Source: Cannabis sativa (lineage: Eukaryota; Streptophyta; Magnoliopsida; Rosales; Cannabaceae). Taken from it: DNA of 64,000 bases. Below the pieces are notes generated by a model, which worked only from the letters and a program-made list of their open reading frames with translations, was not told where the DNA came from and searched no databases. Where the stretch lies: positions 76,030,969-76,094,968 of the forward strand of contig NC_083605.1 in the NCBI RefSeq assembly GCF_029168945.1, in the 5' to 3' direction. Every line of letters starts with the position of its first letter. Position 1 is the stretch's first letter. Below are positions 13,001 through 24,800 of this stretch, piece after piece. The translations under genes were made by a program, and so were the position numbers.

Positions 13001-14032
13001 ATTTTATATTTTAAAATACTATAAAAATAATTAAAAAAAAACTATATAAAAGTAATAAGCAAACAATCACAAAACTATATAAAAGTAAAAAAAAAACAAT
13101 TAAAAAATCATATAAAAATAATAATAAAACAACATCAAAACAACATAAACAACTAACAAAAATCAACAGTAAAACATAAAAAAAAAAATCATATTTGTCA
13201 TAATAAAAAAACGTATTTTTATATATTTTTTAAAATAATTATATTAATAAAATTGGACAAAATTACTCATATTCAAAATAGTTAGAGAGAATTTTGAATG
13301 AAAGACAAATATATTAATTAGCATTACTTCACAAAAAAACAAAAATCATGAACTAAATTCCATGCACCAAAATAGGAAAAAAAAAAAATTAAAAGTTAAA
13401 AGATTTTTATTTAATAAAAAAAAAATAAAGGCTAACCTTATAACCCAATAAGAATCCCAATAATAAACCTCTCTGAATCTTGAGCCAGGAACCATAACCA
13501 ATTCAGGCAGAGGAAGAAGAGTATGCCGTTCCGGCCGCCGCCACACCTCACCGGAAACTTTCCTACTCAAATTTCGCCAAAGTGAATGAATTTCCAATGC
13601 CCATTTTCTCACTTCTTCATTCTTCACCTTAGCCAAAAACCCTTCTGGTTCAGCCACATAATCTTCTGCTTCACAGTACACCAAATCTTCCCCTGCACCC
13701 TCAAAATATTCCTCTATATATTCCCTCAAACCCGACCCGGTTTCCACGACCCGATTCAACCCGGCTTCGGCAGCCTTCAAATCGGTCTTTAACGACAAAT
13801 CAACGTAGAGTTTGGGGTCAAAGTTTGACTTCCCGAATGTTTGGAGTGCTGTTTCTTGAACCCTTTCGAGGAAAGTGACTAAAGGGGTTGTTGGGATTGT
13901 TATGGGGTCGGAATCTGAACTGGGTGGGAATGAGAATTTCACGGCGCCGGGGTTTTTCGTCGCCGGTGACGGTAAAGGTTGGGTTTTTGGGGTTTGGGAA
14001 ATCGTGTGAGGATAAAGATTCGAACTTGACAT
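7079..14032 (-). CDS. TRE1: Trehalase copy A (GH37), 11 exons
   Basis: This gene cleaves trehalose to two glucose molecules. Exons read by eye: 14032-13437, 11767-11648, 11191-11076, 10964-10864, 10780-10671, 9620-9548, 9140-8973, 8561-8468, 8160-8061, 7863-7650, 7165-7079. All junctions are GT..AG and all phases agree, giving 592 residues. Family signatures are present: [18 protein letters not shown] (182-199) and QWDFPNGWAP (492-501). The likely acid is Asp341 in ESGWDFS and the likely base Glu545 in HEKYN. The C-terminal TGFGWSNG region is intact. Unlike copy C, its N-terminus ([15 protein letters not shown]...) has no hydrophobic signal sequence, so location is uncertain. Introns 6 and 7 contain related MITEs. 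Exons 1-2 and the upstream region are duplicated in copy B. No defect was seen. Confidence 0.9.
8593..8891. mobile_element. MITE in intron 7 of trehalase A
   Basis: The ends are inverted repeats of about 40 bp: GGCGAAACTCTCTTAATATT on the left matches the complement of ...TTAAGAGAATTTCGC on the right, and AATTGTTACACATAT is perfectly mirrored. The interior also has a mirrored pair (GTACTCTTTTTTG / AAAAAAGAGTACG). No coding capacity. It is related to the element in the neighbouring intron. Confidence 0.65.
9192..9508. mobile_element. Related MITE in intron 6 of trehalase A
   Basis: It starts GGGATATTTGTGACAAAATTC and ends GAATTTCATCACAAATATCCC, an imperfect inverted repeat that continues inward (TTTAATATTTA). 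Flanks TATTAATTA and AATTAATTA agree in 8 of 9 bases, which would fit a 9-bp Mutator-type duplication. The interior shares the GTCGTATTATTTTT / AAAATAATACGAC pair with the element at 8593-8891, so both belong to one family. Confidence 0.6.
12598..13436. other. Intron 1 of trehalase A, AT-rich repeat debris
   Basis: Long intron with A/T homopolymers and AACAACATAAACAAC-type motifs that also occur near 15850-16100 and 58300-58440, probably from a shared MITE family. No internal gene was seen. The same sequence with small indels is in intron 1 of copy B. Confidence 0.45.
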
Positions 14033-16295
14033 TGTTTTTTTTTTTTTTTTTGAGAAAATATGGAAGAAGAGAAGAGATTGTTGGGGTTTTGTTTTGGAGA
14101 TATTTGGATTAATTATATAATTTAGGAAAAATAATAACTGGCTTTATTAATAAAGACTCTAATTAAATAAAGACTTGGAAAAGGTCAAATTTGCAAAAGA
14201 AAGTAATTATAAGGCCTTAATAGCAATAATCTCATTATTCTCGCTCATGCATGCAAATACGTACTTTTTTATTATTGCAAAAAAAACTTTTTTTATTAAT
14301 TTTCTTTTTATAAAGTTAGCTGTTTTTTTTTTCTCTTTTAATTTTTTTGCCACTTCAATTTTTTTTTTTGAAATTAACAGTCATTTACAATAATAGAGAA
14401 AATAGAACAAAAAATTTCTCCTAAATATCTTCCATAATAATTAGACAATGAATATTTTTGTAATCAAAATAGGAAAGTCAATATTCCATAATAATCTTTT
14501 CTTAACTAAGTCATATGTATTATTAAATTTTATACATTAATTAGATTAATGACACGATCCAAAAGTCACCAAATTGTGTTCACATGATTATTGATTATAG
14601 TTAAAAAAAATATGACAAATTTATTAATATGGATAGAATTCGAATAAAAGAAAAAGGTAACCTATGACTATTGGCTATGGCTATGCCTACCATTCATGGA
14701 GATTTTTTTATTCTTTTTGTAAGCAATATATTTATGGCTTATTTATACTACAAGTCCCTAAATTATATAGGTTTTAGCAGGTTAGTTCTCAAATTTTACT
14801 TTTTGACAAATTAGTCACCAAACTATATAAATTTTGACAAAATGATCCTCAAACTTTATTTTTTAACAAATTAGACCCTAAACTTTTGTTTTCTTGGAAA
14901 AATAATGTCATCACTCTTACATAATGGTATTTTATTTATTTAGTTTTGTTATAATTTTAAATATTTTTATATTGATATACGTTATCAAATTAAAAAAATA
15001 CATTTTTTTTATTTACATGTATTTTTTTTAAATATGGAAAAATAAGAAGAAAAAAAATAAATCAAGGCATTTTCTTTAAACATGCCGAAATAAGATTTTT
15101 TTTTATTTACATGTATTTTTTTTAATCAAATCAAGACATATTTTGAACATTGCAAAACTATATATACATGTGAACTAATAATTTATCTTTTTATGAACAA
15201 CATTCTTACACAAAATATTTCTGTTACCGAATAATTTCTCGATACTTTAAGCAAATATTCCTTCTCGTCCAATAGTTGATGTGCATGCCAAATATACATA
15301 TGTATATAAGTCAATAAAAATTTTTAAATGCTCTAATTGTTTTCCCTACCATTAGAAGAGGATCATTTCTTAAATATATTAAAGAACTTAATATAAAATC
15401 TATTATATATGTAGTAAAATATTATTTTGTAGCCAAAATTATATTATAAAATTTAATTTTAACTTATATACTCAACGACGAACTCATGAAACCTTACCAT
15501 CATTGATGTAAAGTTATAATGCTACATATTCTTAAAGCAGTAATAAAATGTACTAATAAAATATATTATAAATGCTAAAATATAAAAAGTGAGAGGGCTA
15601 CAATTTTTTCTAAGCATTATATGGGTCCGTCAGTATTTATGTTTTTTTTTCTTATTAATAATATATATGAATAAAACATATTTTAGTATTAAATATTATA
15701 TGAATACTTAAAAAATACAATAAATAAGTAAAATATATAAAAATAATTATTTTATCAAAGTATTAAAATTAAAAAAAAAATATGAAATTATTTGAATTTG
15801 ACACAAGTTGAAGAGAGTGCATATACATTTCTATTAGGGTTAATTTCACAAATGCACAAAAACAACAAAAAAACAACAAAAATATAATTTCACGAAATTT
15901 TAAACATTTTTTACGATTTTTTTATTTTTATTTACATAAAATACGATCTTTTTATGTTGAAATTTTGTTCATTTGTTGTTAATTTTTTATTATATGTATG
16001 TTATTTTTTGTTGTTTTTTTGTTGTTATTTTGATGTTATTTTCATGTTACTTTTATGTTGTTTTCTTGTTGATTTTATGTTGTTTTCGTGTTATTTTTTG
16101 GAAAAACCGTAAAAATGTAAAAAAAATTCTTTAAAAGTAAAAATGTAAATATTTTACAAAAAATAATACCTTATGTAATTATTACTTTCTATTATTTGTT
16201 ACACCAAATACTATTAAAAAAAATATTATTTGTTACAATATTATTTTGATAAATTAGGCAATGTGTAAATAATAATAATATAATAATAATCCTAA
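14033..16295. other. Intergenic DNA upstream of trehalase A
   Basis: It holds the presumed promoter of copy A next to 14033 (a T-run immediately precedes the ATG on the coding strand) and the 3' flank of copy B near 16295. The part 15830-16170 carries CAAAAACAACAAAAA against TTGTTGTT blocks, looking like an inverted-repeat MITE. No gene was seen. The same region upstream of copy B (20207-21857) has lost about 600 bp. Confidence 0.5.
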
Positions 16296-19200
16296 CTAAG
16301 CAATTGGGCAATCAATGCTTAGATCTTCAGGCCAACCAAACTCTTCCAACAATGCCAACACTACTCCATTTGACCACCCAAAACCAGTCTGCATTCATAA
16401 AAAATAAAAAAAGTCAATATAACAACAAATTAAATAAATCATTAGTAATTTGATTAAATCATAATCTAATTAAACAATTAATTAAAGATAAAATTATGTT
16501 AAGAGTACCTGAGGCACATATTCACCACCACCTCCAAAAAATCCACATTTCTCCACATTGTATTTTTCATGCATTGTTTTTGTCTTCTTGAAAGTTACAT
16601 AATTTGTTCTAAGCCAACTCACTGCAATTTCTCTTCCCATTGATCTTGCTTCTTTCAATCCAGATCTTGTTAAACCTTCAATAATCATATGTTGGATTGG
16701 AGCCCAACCATTTGGAAAATCCCTGTTTTTTTTGTCACAAGAATTTCCAACGAAGACCGAGAAAGTTGCATTTGTTAGAAATTCATATCAATTTTAATTC
16801 ATCGATTTGGTTTTGATAAGAATTGTTACTAGGGTTGTTTAGTGATTGGAAGAAATCGAGAAATAACTTCTCACGTGCAAAATTATTGAAGAGTCTCTTT
16901 AAGATCGAAAAATATTAATGAACTCAATTACTACCTATTTTAGCTTCTAAAACCCTATTTATTAGTTTAAACCGAGTTAACAATTTTGATAATATATTCA
17001 ATTCCATTCCTTCTTGGTTAAATTCCTATAACTCCAATAAACAAAATACACATATATTTATATATATAACCAATATAGGAAATAGCATAGTACGAACCAT
17101 TGTTGTCCTGAATTTGTAAGAGATGTAGCAATACCAGCAGAATGAACAAGACCTGATTTTTGAAGACTTCTCATGACTTTATCAACCACTACACCATCTT
17201 CATGTAAATAAATGAAAAAAATTCAGTATAAAATCAACTAATTTGAGTGTCTCTTGTGTTCAGTTGTTAACTAATCTATTAAGGAAAAATTTCAACTTTA
17301 TGTAGCAAATTGCAATCATTACATAGGTTCGGTACTGAACATAGACGGGCTAGGCCTGTGTCTAGACACGCCAAAAAAAAAAATTTCCTCTTAAAACTAC
17401 ATATTTCTTTAAAAATACCATATTTCTTTCTACATAAAGGCTTAAATTTTTTTTTCTTATGACCCACTAAAATTCAAAGTCGGCCCAAATCATGTTTTTC
17501 AACGAAGAATTGCTAGTAAGATTTTAATCTATGAGTTCTTCCTTTTCTACTAATAAATTTTCCCTATGTTCAACCCACAAGTCCCCAAAAAAAAAAAACA
17601 TCTTTTAAAAATATACATTTTTTTTTACTAATTTTGAAAATACTACATTTCTTTCTAAATAAGAGCCTATTTTTTTTTTTCTATGGCCCACTAAAATTCA
17701 AGACCGGCCTAGATCATGTTTTTCAATAAATAATTGCTAGTAAGATTTTAATCTATGAGTTCTTCTTTTTCTACTAATAAAAAAAGAAGAAAATGTACTA
17801 AGAAAGATATGGCTTTTTCTCACATACCTCCTATTTGTGTAATAGGCTCTTGCACCATTGAGTACATATCCATGTTCTTCTATGAGGAAAATGAGGTTAT
17901 TCACAATTGCTTTTGCTGTTTCATACATTTTACTTGCTAGTAATCCCCTGCCAAGCAACAAAAAATAATTACAATTAAAAAAAAAAAGAATTTATATTAG
18001 ATATAGAAAATAACGCTCTAATTCTTAGCTATTTAATTATGAAACATCAAACAAAACTAAGAAACTTAAGTGTTGTTTGATTGGAAGGAATGAAAACATA
18101 TAAATAGTACTGGGAATGAAAATAGAAATATAAATGGAATCAAACTTAAAATACATAAAAAAAAAAAATCGATAAAAAATTATTAAAAATTTTATCATTT
18201 TACATTGGAATGGTCATGGTATCTATTTCAAAATGAAATGGTCATTCCATCAAAATAATAAATAAGTCTTTCCATTAGAATGACATTTCAATACTTTAAA
18301 ATACAACCAAAAACAAAATAAAAATTAGTTTCTTTCTGACCCTCCATTTAAGTGATAAGAATAAACAAATTCAAGATTAAGTACATGTAAAATAATTACT
18401 AGAGGGGAAGTATTACTGTCAACCTCCTTTTACAATCTCTTAATCAATTTTCGTGCTTGAAAATATACCAGAATTTTTTTTTTCATGGCTATATTCGTTA
18501 AAATGATACAACATCCCCGGTAAATTTTTGATATTTTTTTGAATAGTTTACAGTGTTGAAAATATGTTTGAATATTTTTTTTTTTATTTTTTATAAATTT
18601 TTTAAAAAATTTAAATAGTTAACAATAGCGAAAACAAAATTCTTGATATTCTAGTTTACCATGCGTATTCAAAAAAATTTAAACATATAATTTCGAGTAC
18701 AAAAATTAATTAAAATGTTGTAATTAATACTCCTAGTTACTAGAATTAGCAAAAGAAAACTTCTATAAATAGAAGAAGTAACACAAAGTCATGAACTCAT
18801 TTACACTCATCAAAATTACAAAAATACAAATTATGCTTCTTTTTTTTTTTTGGAAAAGTACAAATTATGCTTTCTTAATGTACGATAAGAATATTATTTA
18901 TTTATTTTGAGAATGAATATTATTTATTTTAAAGGACATTTTTCGGCACTTACTTTTTTTAAATAAAAAATCCAAAACTAAACACCTAAAACTCGCAAAA
19001 CATGACCATTATTCAAAAACAAAAACTTGTTTTTTTATATAAACTTTTAATGCATGGGACCTAACAAATTACACAATTACCAAAAAAAACATCAACTGTT
19101 TGTTGGAAAATATAATAAAAATTTCATTAATTCATTCCATTATATTAAGCCGGAAAATTAAATAAAAGGTTATTTTTGGTAAAAATTTTATATTTTAAAA

Positions 19201-20206
19201 TACTATAAAAATAATTAAAAAAACTATATAAAAATATTAAGGAAACAATCACAAAACTATATAAAAGTAAAAAAAAAAAATAAAAAATTATATAAAAATA
19301 ATAATAAAACAACATAAACAACTAACAAAAATCAACAGTAAAACATAAAAAAAATCATATTTGTCATAATAAAAAAACGTATTTTTATATATTTTTTTAA
19401 ATAATTATATTAATAAAATTGGACAAAATTACTCATATTCAAAATAGTTAGAAAGAATTTTGAATGAAACACAAATATATTAATTAGCATTACTTCACAA
19501 AAAAAAACAAAAATCATGAACTAAATTTCATGCACCAAAATAGGAAAAAACAAAAAAAAATTAAAAGTTAAAATATTTTTATTTGATTGAAAATAAAAAT
19601 AAAGACTAACCTTATAACCCAATAAGAATCCCAATAATAAACCTCTCTGAATCTTGAGCCAGGAACCATAACCAATTCCGGCAGAGGAAGAAGAGTATGC
19701 CGTTCCGGCCGCCGCCACACCTCACCGGAAACTTTCCTACTCAAATTTCCCCAAAGTGAATGAATTTCCAATGCCCATTTTCTCACTTCTTCATTCTTCA
19801 CCTTAGGTAAAAACCCTTCTGGCTCAGCCACATAATCTTCTGCTTCACAGTACACCAAATCTTCCCCTGCACCCTCAAAATATTCCTCTATATATTCCCT
19901 CAAACCCGACCCGGTTTCCACGACCCGATTCAACCCGGCTTCGGCAACCTTCAAATCGGTCTTTAACGACAAATCAACGTAGAGTTTGGGGTCAAAGTTT
20001 GACTTCCCAAATGTTTGGAGTGCTGTTTCTTGAACCCTTTCGAGGAAAGTGACTAAAGGGGTTGTTGGGATTGTTATGGGGTCCGAATCTGAACTGGGTG
20101 GGAATGAGAATTTCACGGCGACGGGGTTTTTCGTCGCCGGTGACGGTAAAGGTTGGGTTTTTGGGGTTTGGGAAATCGTGTGAGGATAAAGATTCGAACT
20201 TGACAT
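16296..20206 (-). pseudogene. Chimeric trehalase copy B (A exons 1-2 + C exons 9-11)
   Basis: Recognisable exons are 20206-19611 and 17947-17828 (exons 1-2, nearly identical to copy A), then 17197-17098, 16722-16509 and 16388-16296 (exons 9-11, matching copy C). Exons 3-8 are absent, including exon 5 with the catalytic aspartate. Exon 2 ends in phase 2 while exon 9 needs phase 1, so normal joining shifts the frame and meets TGA at 17184-17182. Skipping exon 9 would restore the frame (exon 2 to exon 10) and give a 340-residue protein, still without the acid residue. Exon 1 differs from A at four residues (Gly-Val, Ala-Val, Ala-Pro, Arg-Gly). A trehalase enzyme is not expected; a transcript is possible because the A-type promoter was copied too. 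Confidence 0.88.
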
Positions 20207-21857
20207 TGTTTTTTTTTTTTTTTTTTTTTTTTGAGAAAATATGGAAGAAGAGAAGAGATTGTTGGGGTTTTGTTTTGGAGATATTTGGATTAATTATATA
20301 ATTTAGGAAAAATAATAACTGGCTTTATTAATAAAGACTCTAATTAAATAAAGACTTGGAAAAGGTCAAATTTGCAAAAGAAAGTAATTATAAGGCCTTA
20401 ATAGCAATAATCTCATTATTCTCGCTCATGCATGCAAATACGTACTTTTTTATTATTGCAAAAAAAACTTTTTTTATTAATTTTCTTTTTATAAAGTTAG
20501 CTGTTTTTTTTTTCTCTTTTAATTTTTTTGCCACTTCAATTTTTTTTTGAAATTTTTTTATATTATTATAAATTAACAGTAATTTACAATAATAGAGAAA
20601 ATAGAATAAAAAATTTCTATCTTCCATAATAATTAGACAATGAATATTTTTTGTAATCAAAATAGGAAAGTCAATATTCCATAATAATCTTTTCTTAACT
20701 AAGTCATATGTATTATTAAATTTTATACATTAATTAGATTAATGACACGATCCAAAAGTCACCAAATTGTGTTCACATGATTATTGATTATAGTTAAAAA
20801 TAATATGACAAATTTATTAATATTGATAGAATTCGAATAAAAGAAAAAGGTAACCTATGACTATTGACTATGGCTATACCTACCATTCATGGTGATTTTT
20901 TTTTTCTTTTTGTAAGCAATACATTTATGGCTTATTTATACTACAAGTCCCTAAGTTATATAGGTTTTAGCAGGTTGGTTCTCAAATTTTACTTTTTGAC
21001 AAATTAATCACCAAACTATATAAATTTTGGCAAAATGATGCTCAAACTTTATTTTTTAACAAATTAGACCCTAAACTTTTGTTTTCTTGGAAAACTAATG
21101 TCATCACTCTTAAATTATGGTATTTTATTTATTTAGTTTTGTTATAATTTTAAATATTTTTATATTGATATACGTGATCAAATTAAAAAAATATATTTTT
21201 TTTTATTTATATGTATTTTTTTTAAATATGCCAAAATAAGAAGAAAAAAATAAATCAAGGCATTTTCTTTAAACATGCCGAAATAAGATTTTTTTTTATT
21301 TATATGTACAATAAATAAATAAAATATATAAAAATAATTATTTTATCAAAGTATTAATTTTTTTTTTTAAAAAAAAATATGAAATTATTTGAATTTGACA
21401 CAAGTTGAAGAGAGTGCAAATACATTTCTATTAGGGTTAATTTCACAAATGCACAAAAACAACAAAAATACGGTTTCACAGAATTTTAAACATTTTTACG
21501 ATTTTTTTGATTTTATTTACATAAAATACGATCTTTTTATGTTAAAATTTTGTTCATTTGTTGTTAATTTTTTGTTATATGTATGTTATTTTTTGTTGTT
21601 ATTTTCATGTTACTTTTATGTTGTTTTCTTGTTGATTTTATGTTGTTTTCGTGTTATTTTTTGAAAACCGTAAAAATGTAAAAAAAATATTCTTTGAAAG
21701 TAAAAATATAAATATTTTACAAAAAATGGTGTCTTATATAATTATTCCTTTCTATTATTTGTTACACCATATACTATTAAAAAAATATTATTTGTTACAA
21801 TATTATTTTGATAAATTAGGCAATGTGTAAATAATAATAATATAATAATAATCCTAA
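20207..21857. other. Intergenic DNA upstream of copy B
   Basis: Paralogous to 14033-16295, with the sequence corresponding to about 15112-15717 missing around 21305. A 20-odd-base T-run (20210-20232) precedes the copy B start codon. No gene was seen. Confidence 0.5.
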
Positions 21858-24800
21858 CTAAGCAATTGGGCAATCAATGCTTAGATCTTCAGGCCAACCA
21901 AACTCTTCCAACAATGCCAACACTACTCCATTTGACCACCCAAAACCAGTCTGCATTCATAAAAAATAAAAAAAGTCAATATAACAACAAATTAAATAAA
22001 TCATTAGTAATTTGATTAAATCATAATCTAATTAAACAATTAATTAAAGATAAAATTAAGTTAAGAGTACCTGAGGCACATATTCACCACCACCTCCAAA
22101 AAATCCACATTTCTCCACATTGTATTTTTCATGCATTGTTTTTGTCTTCTTGAAAGTTACATAATTTGTTCTAAGCCAACTCACTGCAATTTCTCTTCCC
22201 ATTGATCTTGCTTCTTTCAATCCAGATCTTGTTAAACCTTCAATAATCATATGTTGGATTGGAGCCCAACCATTTGGAAAATCCCTGTTTTTTTTGTCAC
22301 AAGAATTTCCAACGAAGACCGAGAAAGTTGCATTTGTTAGAAATTCATATCAATTTTAATTCATCGATTTGGTTTTGATAAGAATTGTTACTAGGGTTGT
22401 TTAGTGATTGGAAGAAATCGAGAAATAACCTCTCACGTGCAAAATTATTGAAGAGTCTCTTTAAGATCGAAAAATATTAATGAACTCAATTACTACCTAT
22501 TTTAGCTTCTAAAACCCTATTTATTAGTTTAAACCGAGTTAACAATTTTGATAATATATTCAATTCCATTCCTTCTTGGTTAAATTCCTATAACTCCAAT
22601 AAACAAAATACACATATATTTATATATATAACCAATATAGGAAATAGCATAGTACGAACCATTGTTGTCCTGAATTTGTAAGAGATGTAGCAATACCAGC
22701 AGAATGAACAAGACCTGATTTTTGAAGACTTCTCATGACTTTATCAACCACTACACCATCTTCATGTAAATAAATGAAAAAAATTCAGTATAAAATCAAC
22801 TAATTTGAGTGTCTCTTGTGTTAAGTTGTTAACTAATCTTTTAAGGAAAAATTTCAACTTTATGTAGCAAATTGCAATCATTACATAGGTCCGGTCCTGA
22901 GCATAGACAGACTAGGCCTGTGTCTAGAGACGCCAAAAAAAAAATTCCTCTTAAAACTACACATTTCCTTACTAATTTTAAAAATACCATATTTCTTTCT
23001 ACATAAAGGCTTAAATTTTTTTTCCTATGACCCACTAAAATTCAAAGTCGGCCCAAATCATGTTTTTCAATGAAGAATTGCTATTAAGATTTTAATCTAT
23101 GAGTTCTTCCTTTTCTACTAATAAATTTTCCCTATGTTCAACCCACGAGTCCCAAAAAAAAAAAATCTTTTAAAAATATATATATTTTTTTTTACTAATT
23201 TTGAAAATACTACATTTCTTTCTAAATAAGAGCCTATTTTTTTTTCTATGGCCCACTAAAATTCAAGGGGAAATTTGATTTTCTATGCTTAGAAAATCAA
23301 AAAATTTGATTTATAAACTAATAATTAAAACCCTAAAAAAACTATACCTTTTTTTTCAAAACCCCAAAAATACCCCCAAACTAAAACTATCTCTCTTTCT
23401 CTCTCTATCTAGCCGGTCCCAATAATCCCACACCCCAGGTCCGATGGTCGGACCATGGGGTCCGATGGGGTCCGACCAATCGGACCCATCGGACCCCAAG
23501 GTCCGACCATCGCACCTCTCTCTTCCCCTCTCTCTCAAATCGCAGAAAAAAAAAAAAAAAAAAAAATTAAAGTCGGTCGGACCTTCTGTCCGATGGGTCC
23601 GACCATCGGACCCATCGGACCCGAAGGTCCGACCATCTGACCCTTTCTTCCTCTCTCTCCAAAATCGCGAGAAAAAAAAAAAAAAAAAAAAATTCAAAGG
23701 TCGATGGTCGGACCTTGGGGGTCCGATGGGTCCGACCATCGGACCCCCAAGGTCCGACCATCGGACCTTTGTCTTCTTCCCTCTCTCAAATCGCAGGAAA
23801 AAAAAAAAAAGTTTCAAAAACTGGGGTTGCTCTTTCGGGTTGGGGTTGGGGTCGGAGGGGTTGGGGTCGTGGTCGACGGGGGTGAGGGTGGTGATCGGCG
23901 TTGGGGTTGACGTGGGTGGGTGAGGGTGGTTCGGGTGAGGGTGGGCGGTTGGGGTGAGATAGAGGGAGAGAGAGATGATGCAGAGAGAGAGAATATTGTG
24001 AGGGGGGTATTTTTGGGGTTTTGAAAAAAAAGGAATAGTTTTTTTAGGGTTTTAATTATTAGTTTATAAATCAAATTTTTTGATTTTCTAAGCATAGAAA
24101 ATCAAATTTCCCAATTCAAGACCGGCCTAGATCATGTTTTTCAATAAATAATTGCTAGTAAGATTTTAATCTATGAGTTCTTCTTTTTCTACTAATAATT
24201 TTCAAGAAATTATATTGTATACCCACTTTTTATTTTCTATTTTAATTTTTATCTTTTTTTTATTACTCTTTAATTTATACTCAATGTTATAGGTAAGGTC
24301 TGTATCTCTAATATGTGCATTAGAGACTCTAATTTTAATTAGCTACGTGAGGTTATATTTATCATTTAAAATTATTTTAAAGTTATATTTAATTAATATA
24401 TAATAAATAAGGTAGTTCTCAACTTATCCCGATAATTTTTTCTTATGTTCACACTCTTCTACCACAACTTTGAGTTTGAAAAATCAGCTCAAATAACATA
24501 AGTCAGATGAGGAACAAACCTGAGTGAAATGATTCAATCCATAAAGGAATGAAATTTGAAGCAAACACTTTCTGATTCTGGTTCCTAGCTTCCCATGTTT
24601 CATTTATCTAAGTGTCAAAAGAGAAATTTAAGTAAAACCGAAAGTTACCAAGCCTTAACCCCATGATAGATTGAAGTAAAATAATACCATGCAATTGCTA
24701 TTATTGCTGAGCCAGTAATCATGCCATTGCCCTGTCTTTTCGTTCCAAAACACAGATTCTATTGCCTTCTTTCTAACTCGAGAAGCTTTCGAGAATCGCT

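Larger units (their letters stand above)
11601..17780. repeat. Tandem duplication, unit 1 (6.18 kb)
   Basis: This stretch matches 17781-24199 base for base over long tracts. It covers, in plus coordinates, the end of intron 2 and exons 2-1 of trehalase A, the upstream intergenic DNA, and then exons 11, 10, 9 and part of intron 8 of a C-type trehalase. The left edge falls in intron 2 of A. The right edge joins C-type intron 8 to a second copy of A-type intron 2 within a short A-rich run at about 17776-17790. Compared with unit 2 it has about 600 bp more at 15112-15717 and lacks the 845-bp insertion. Confidence 0.9.
23268..24112. mobile_element. 845-bp long-TIR (Mutator-like) element in intron 8 of trehalase C
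   Basis: It starts GGGAAATTTGATTTTC and ends with the exact complement. The terminal inverted repeats run about 110 bp, through AAACCCTAAAAAAACTAT and CCCCAAAAATACCCCC. AATTCAAG (8 bp) flanks it at 23260-23267 and 24113-24120. The matching place in unit 1 (17693-17702) is uninterrupted, with a single AATTCAAG, so the empty site is known. Long inverted repeats suggest a Mutator-like MITE, though the duplication is 8 rather than the usual 9 bp. The interior is GC-rich and repetitive with no credible protein. Confidence 0.88.
17781..24199. repeat. Tandem duplication, unit 2 (6.42 kb)
   Basis: Second copy of 11601-17780. It carries exons 2-1 of the chimeric trehalase B, its upstream DNA, and exons 11-9 plus part of intron 8 of trehalase C. 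It differs from unit 1 by an 845-bp insertion at 23268-24112, a ~600-bp deletion near 21305, small homopolymer changes and scattered substitutions. The length difference between the units agrees with these two indels. Confidence 0.9.

Noticed and set aside
17279..17467. 62-codon frame in the intron of trehalase B
   Set aside because: It falls in the interspersed repeat (TAGGCCTGTGTCTAGA...CCCACTAAAATTC) shared with other places. No protein similarity.
23356..23923. Open frames of 150-160 codons on both strands inside the 845-bp element
   Set aside because: They are direct readings of the GGTCCGA/A-run repeat units and are low-complexity in every frame. No domain was recognised.
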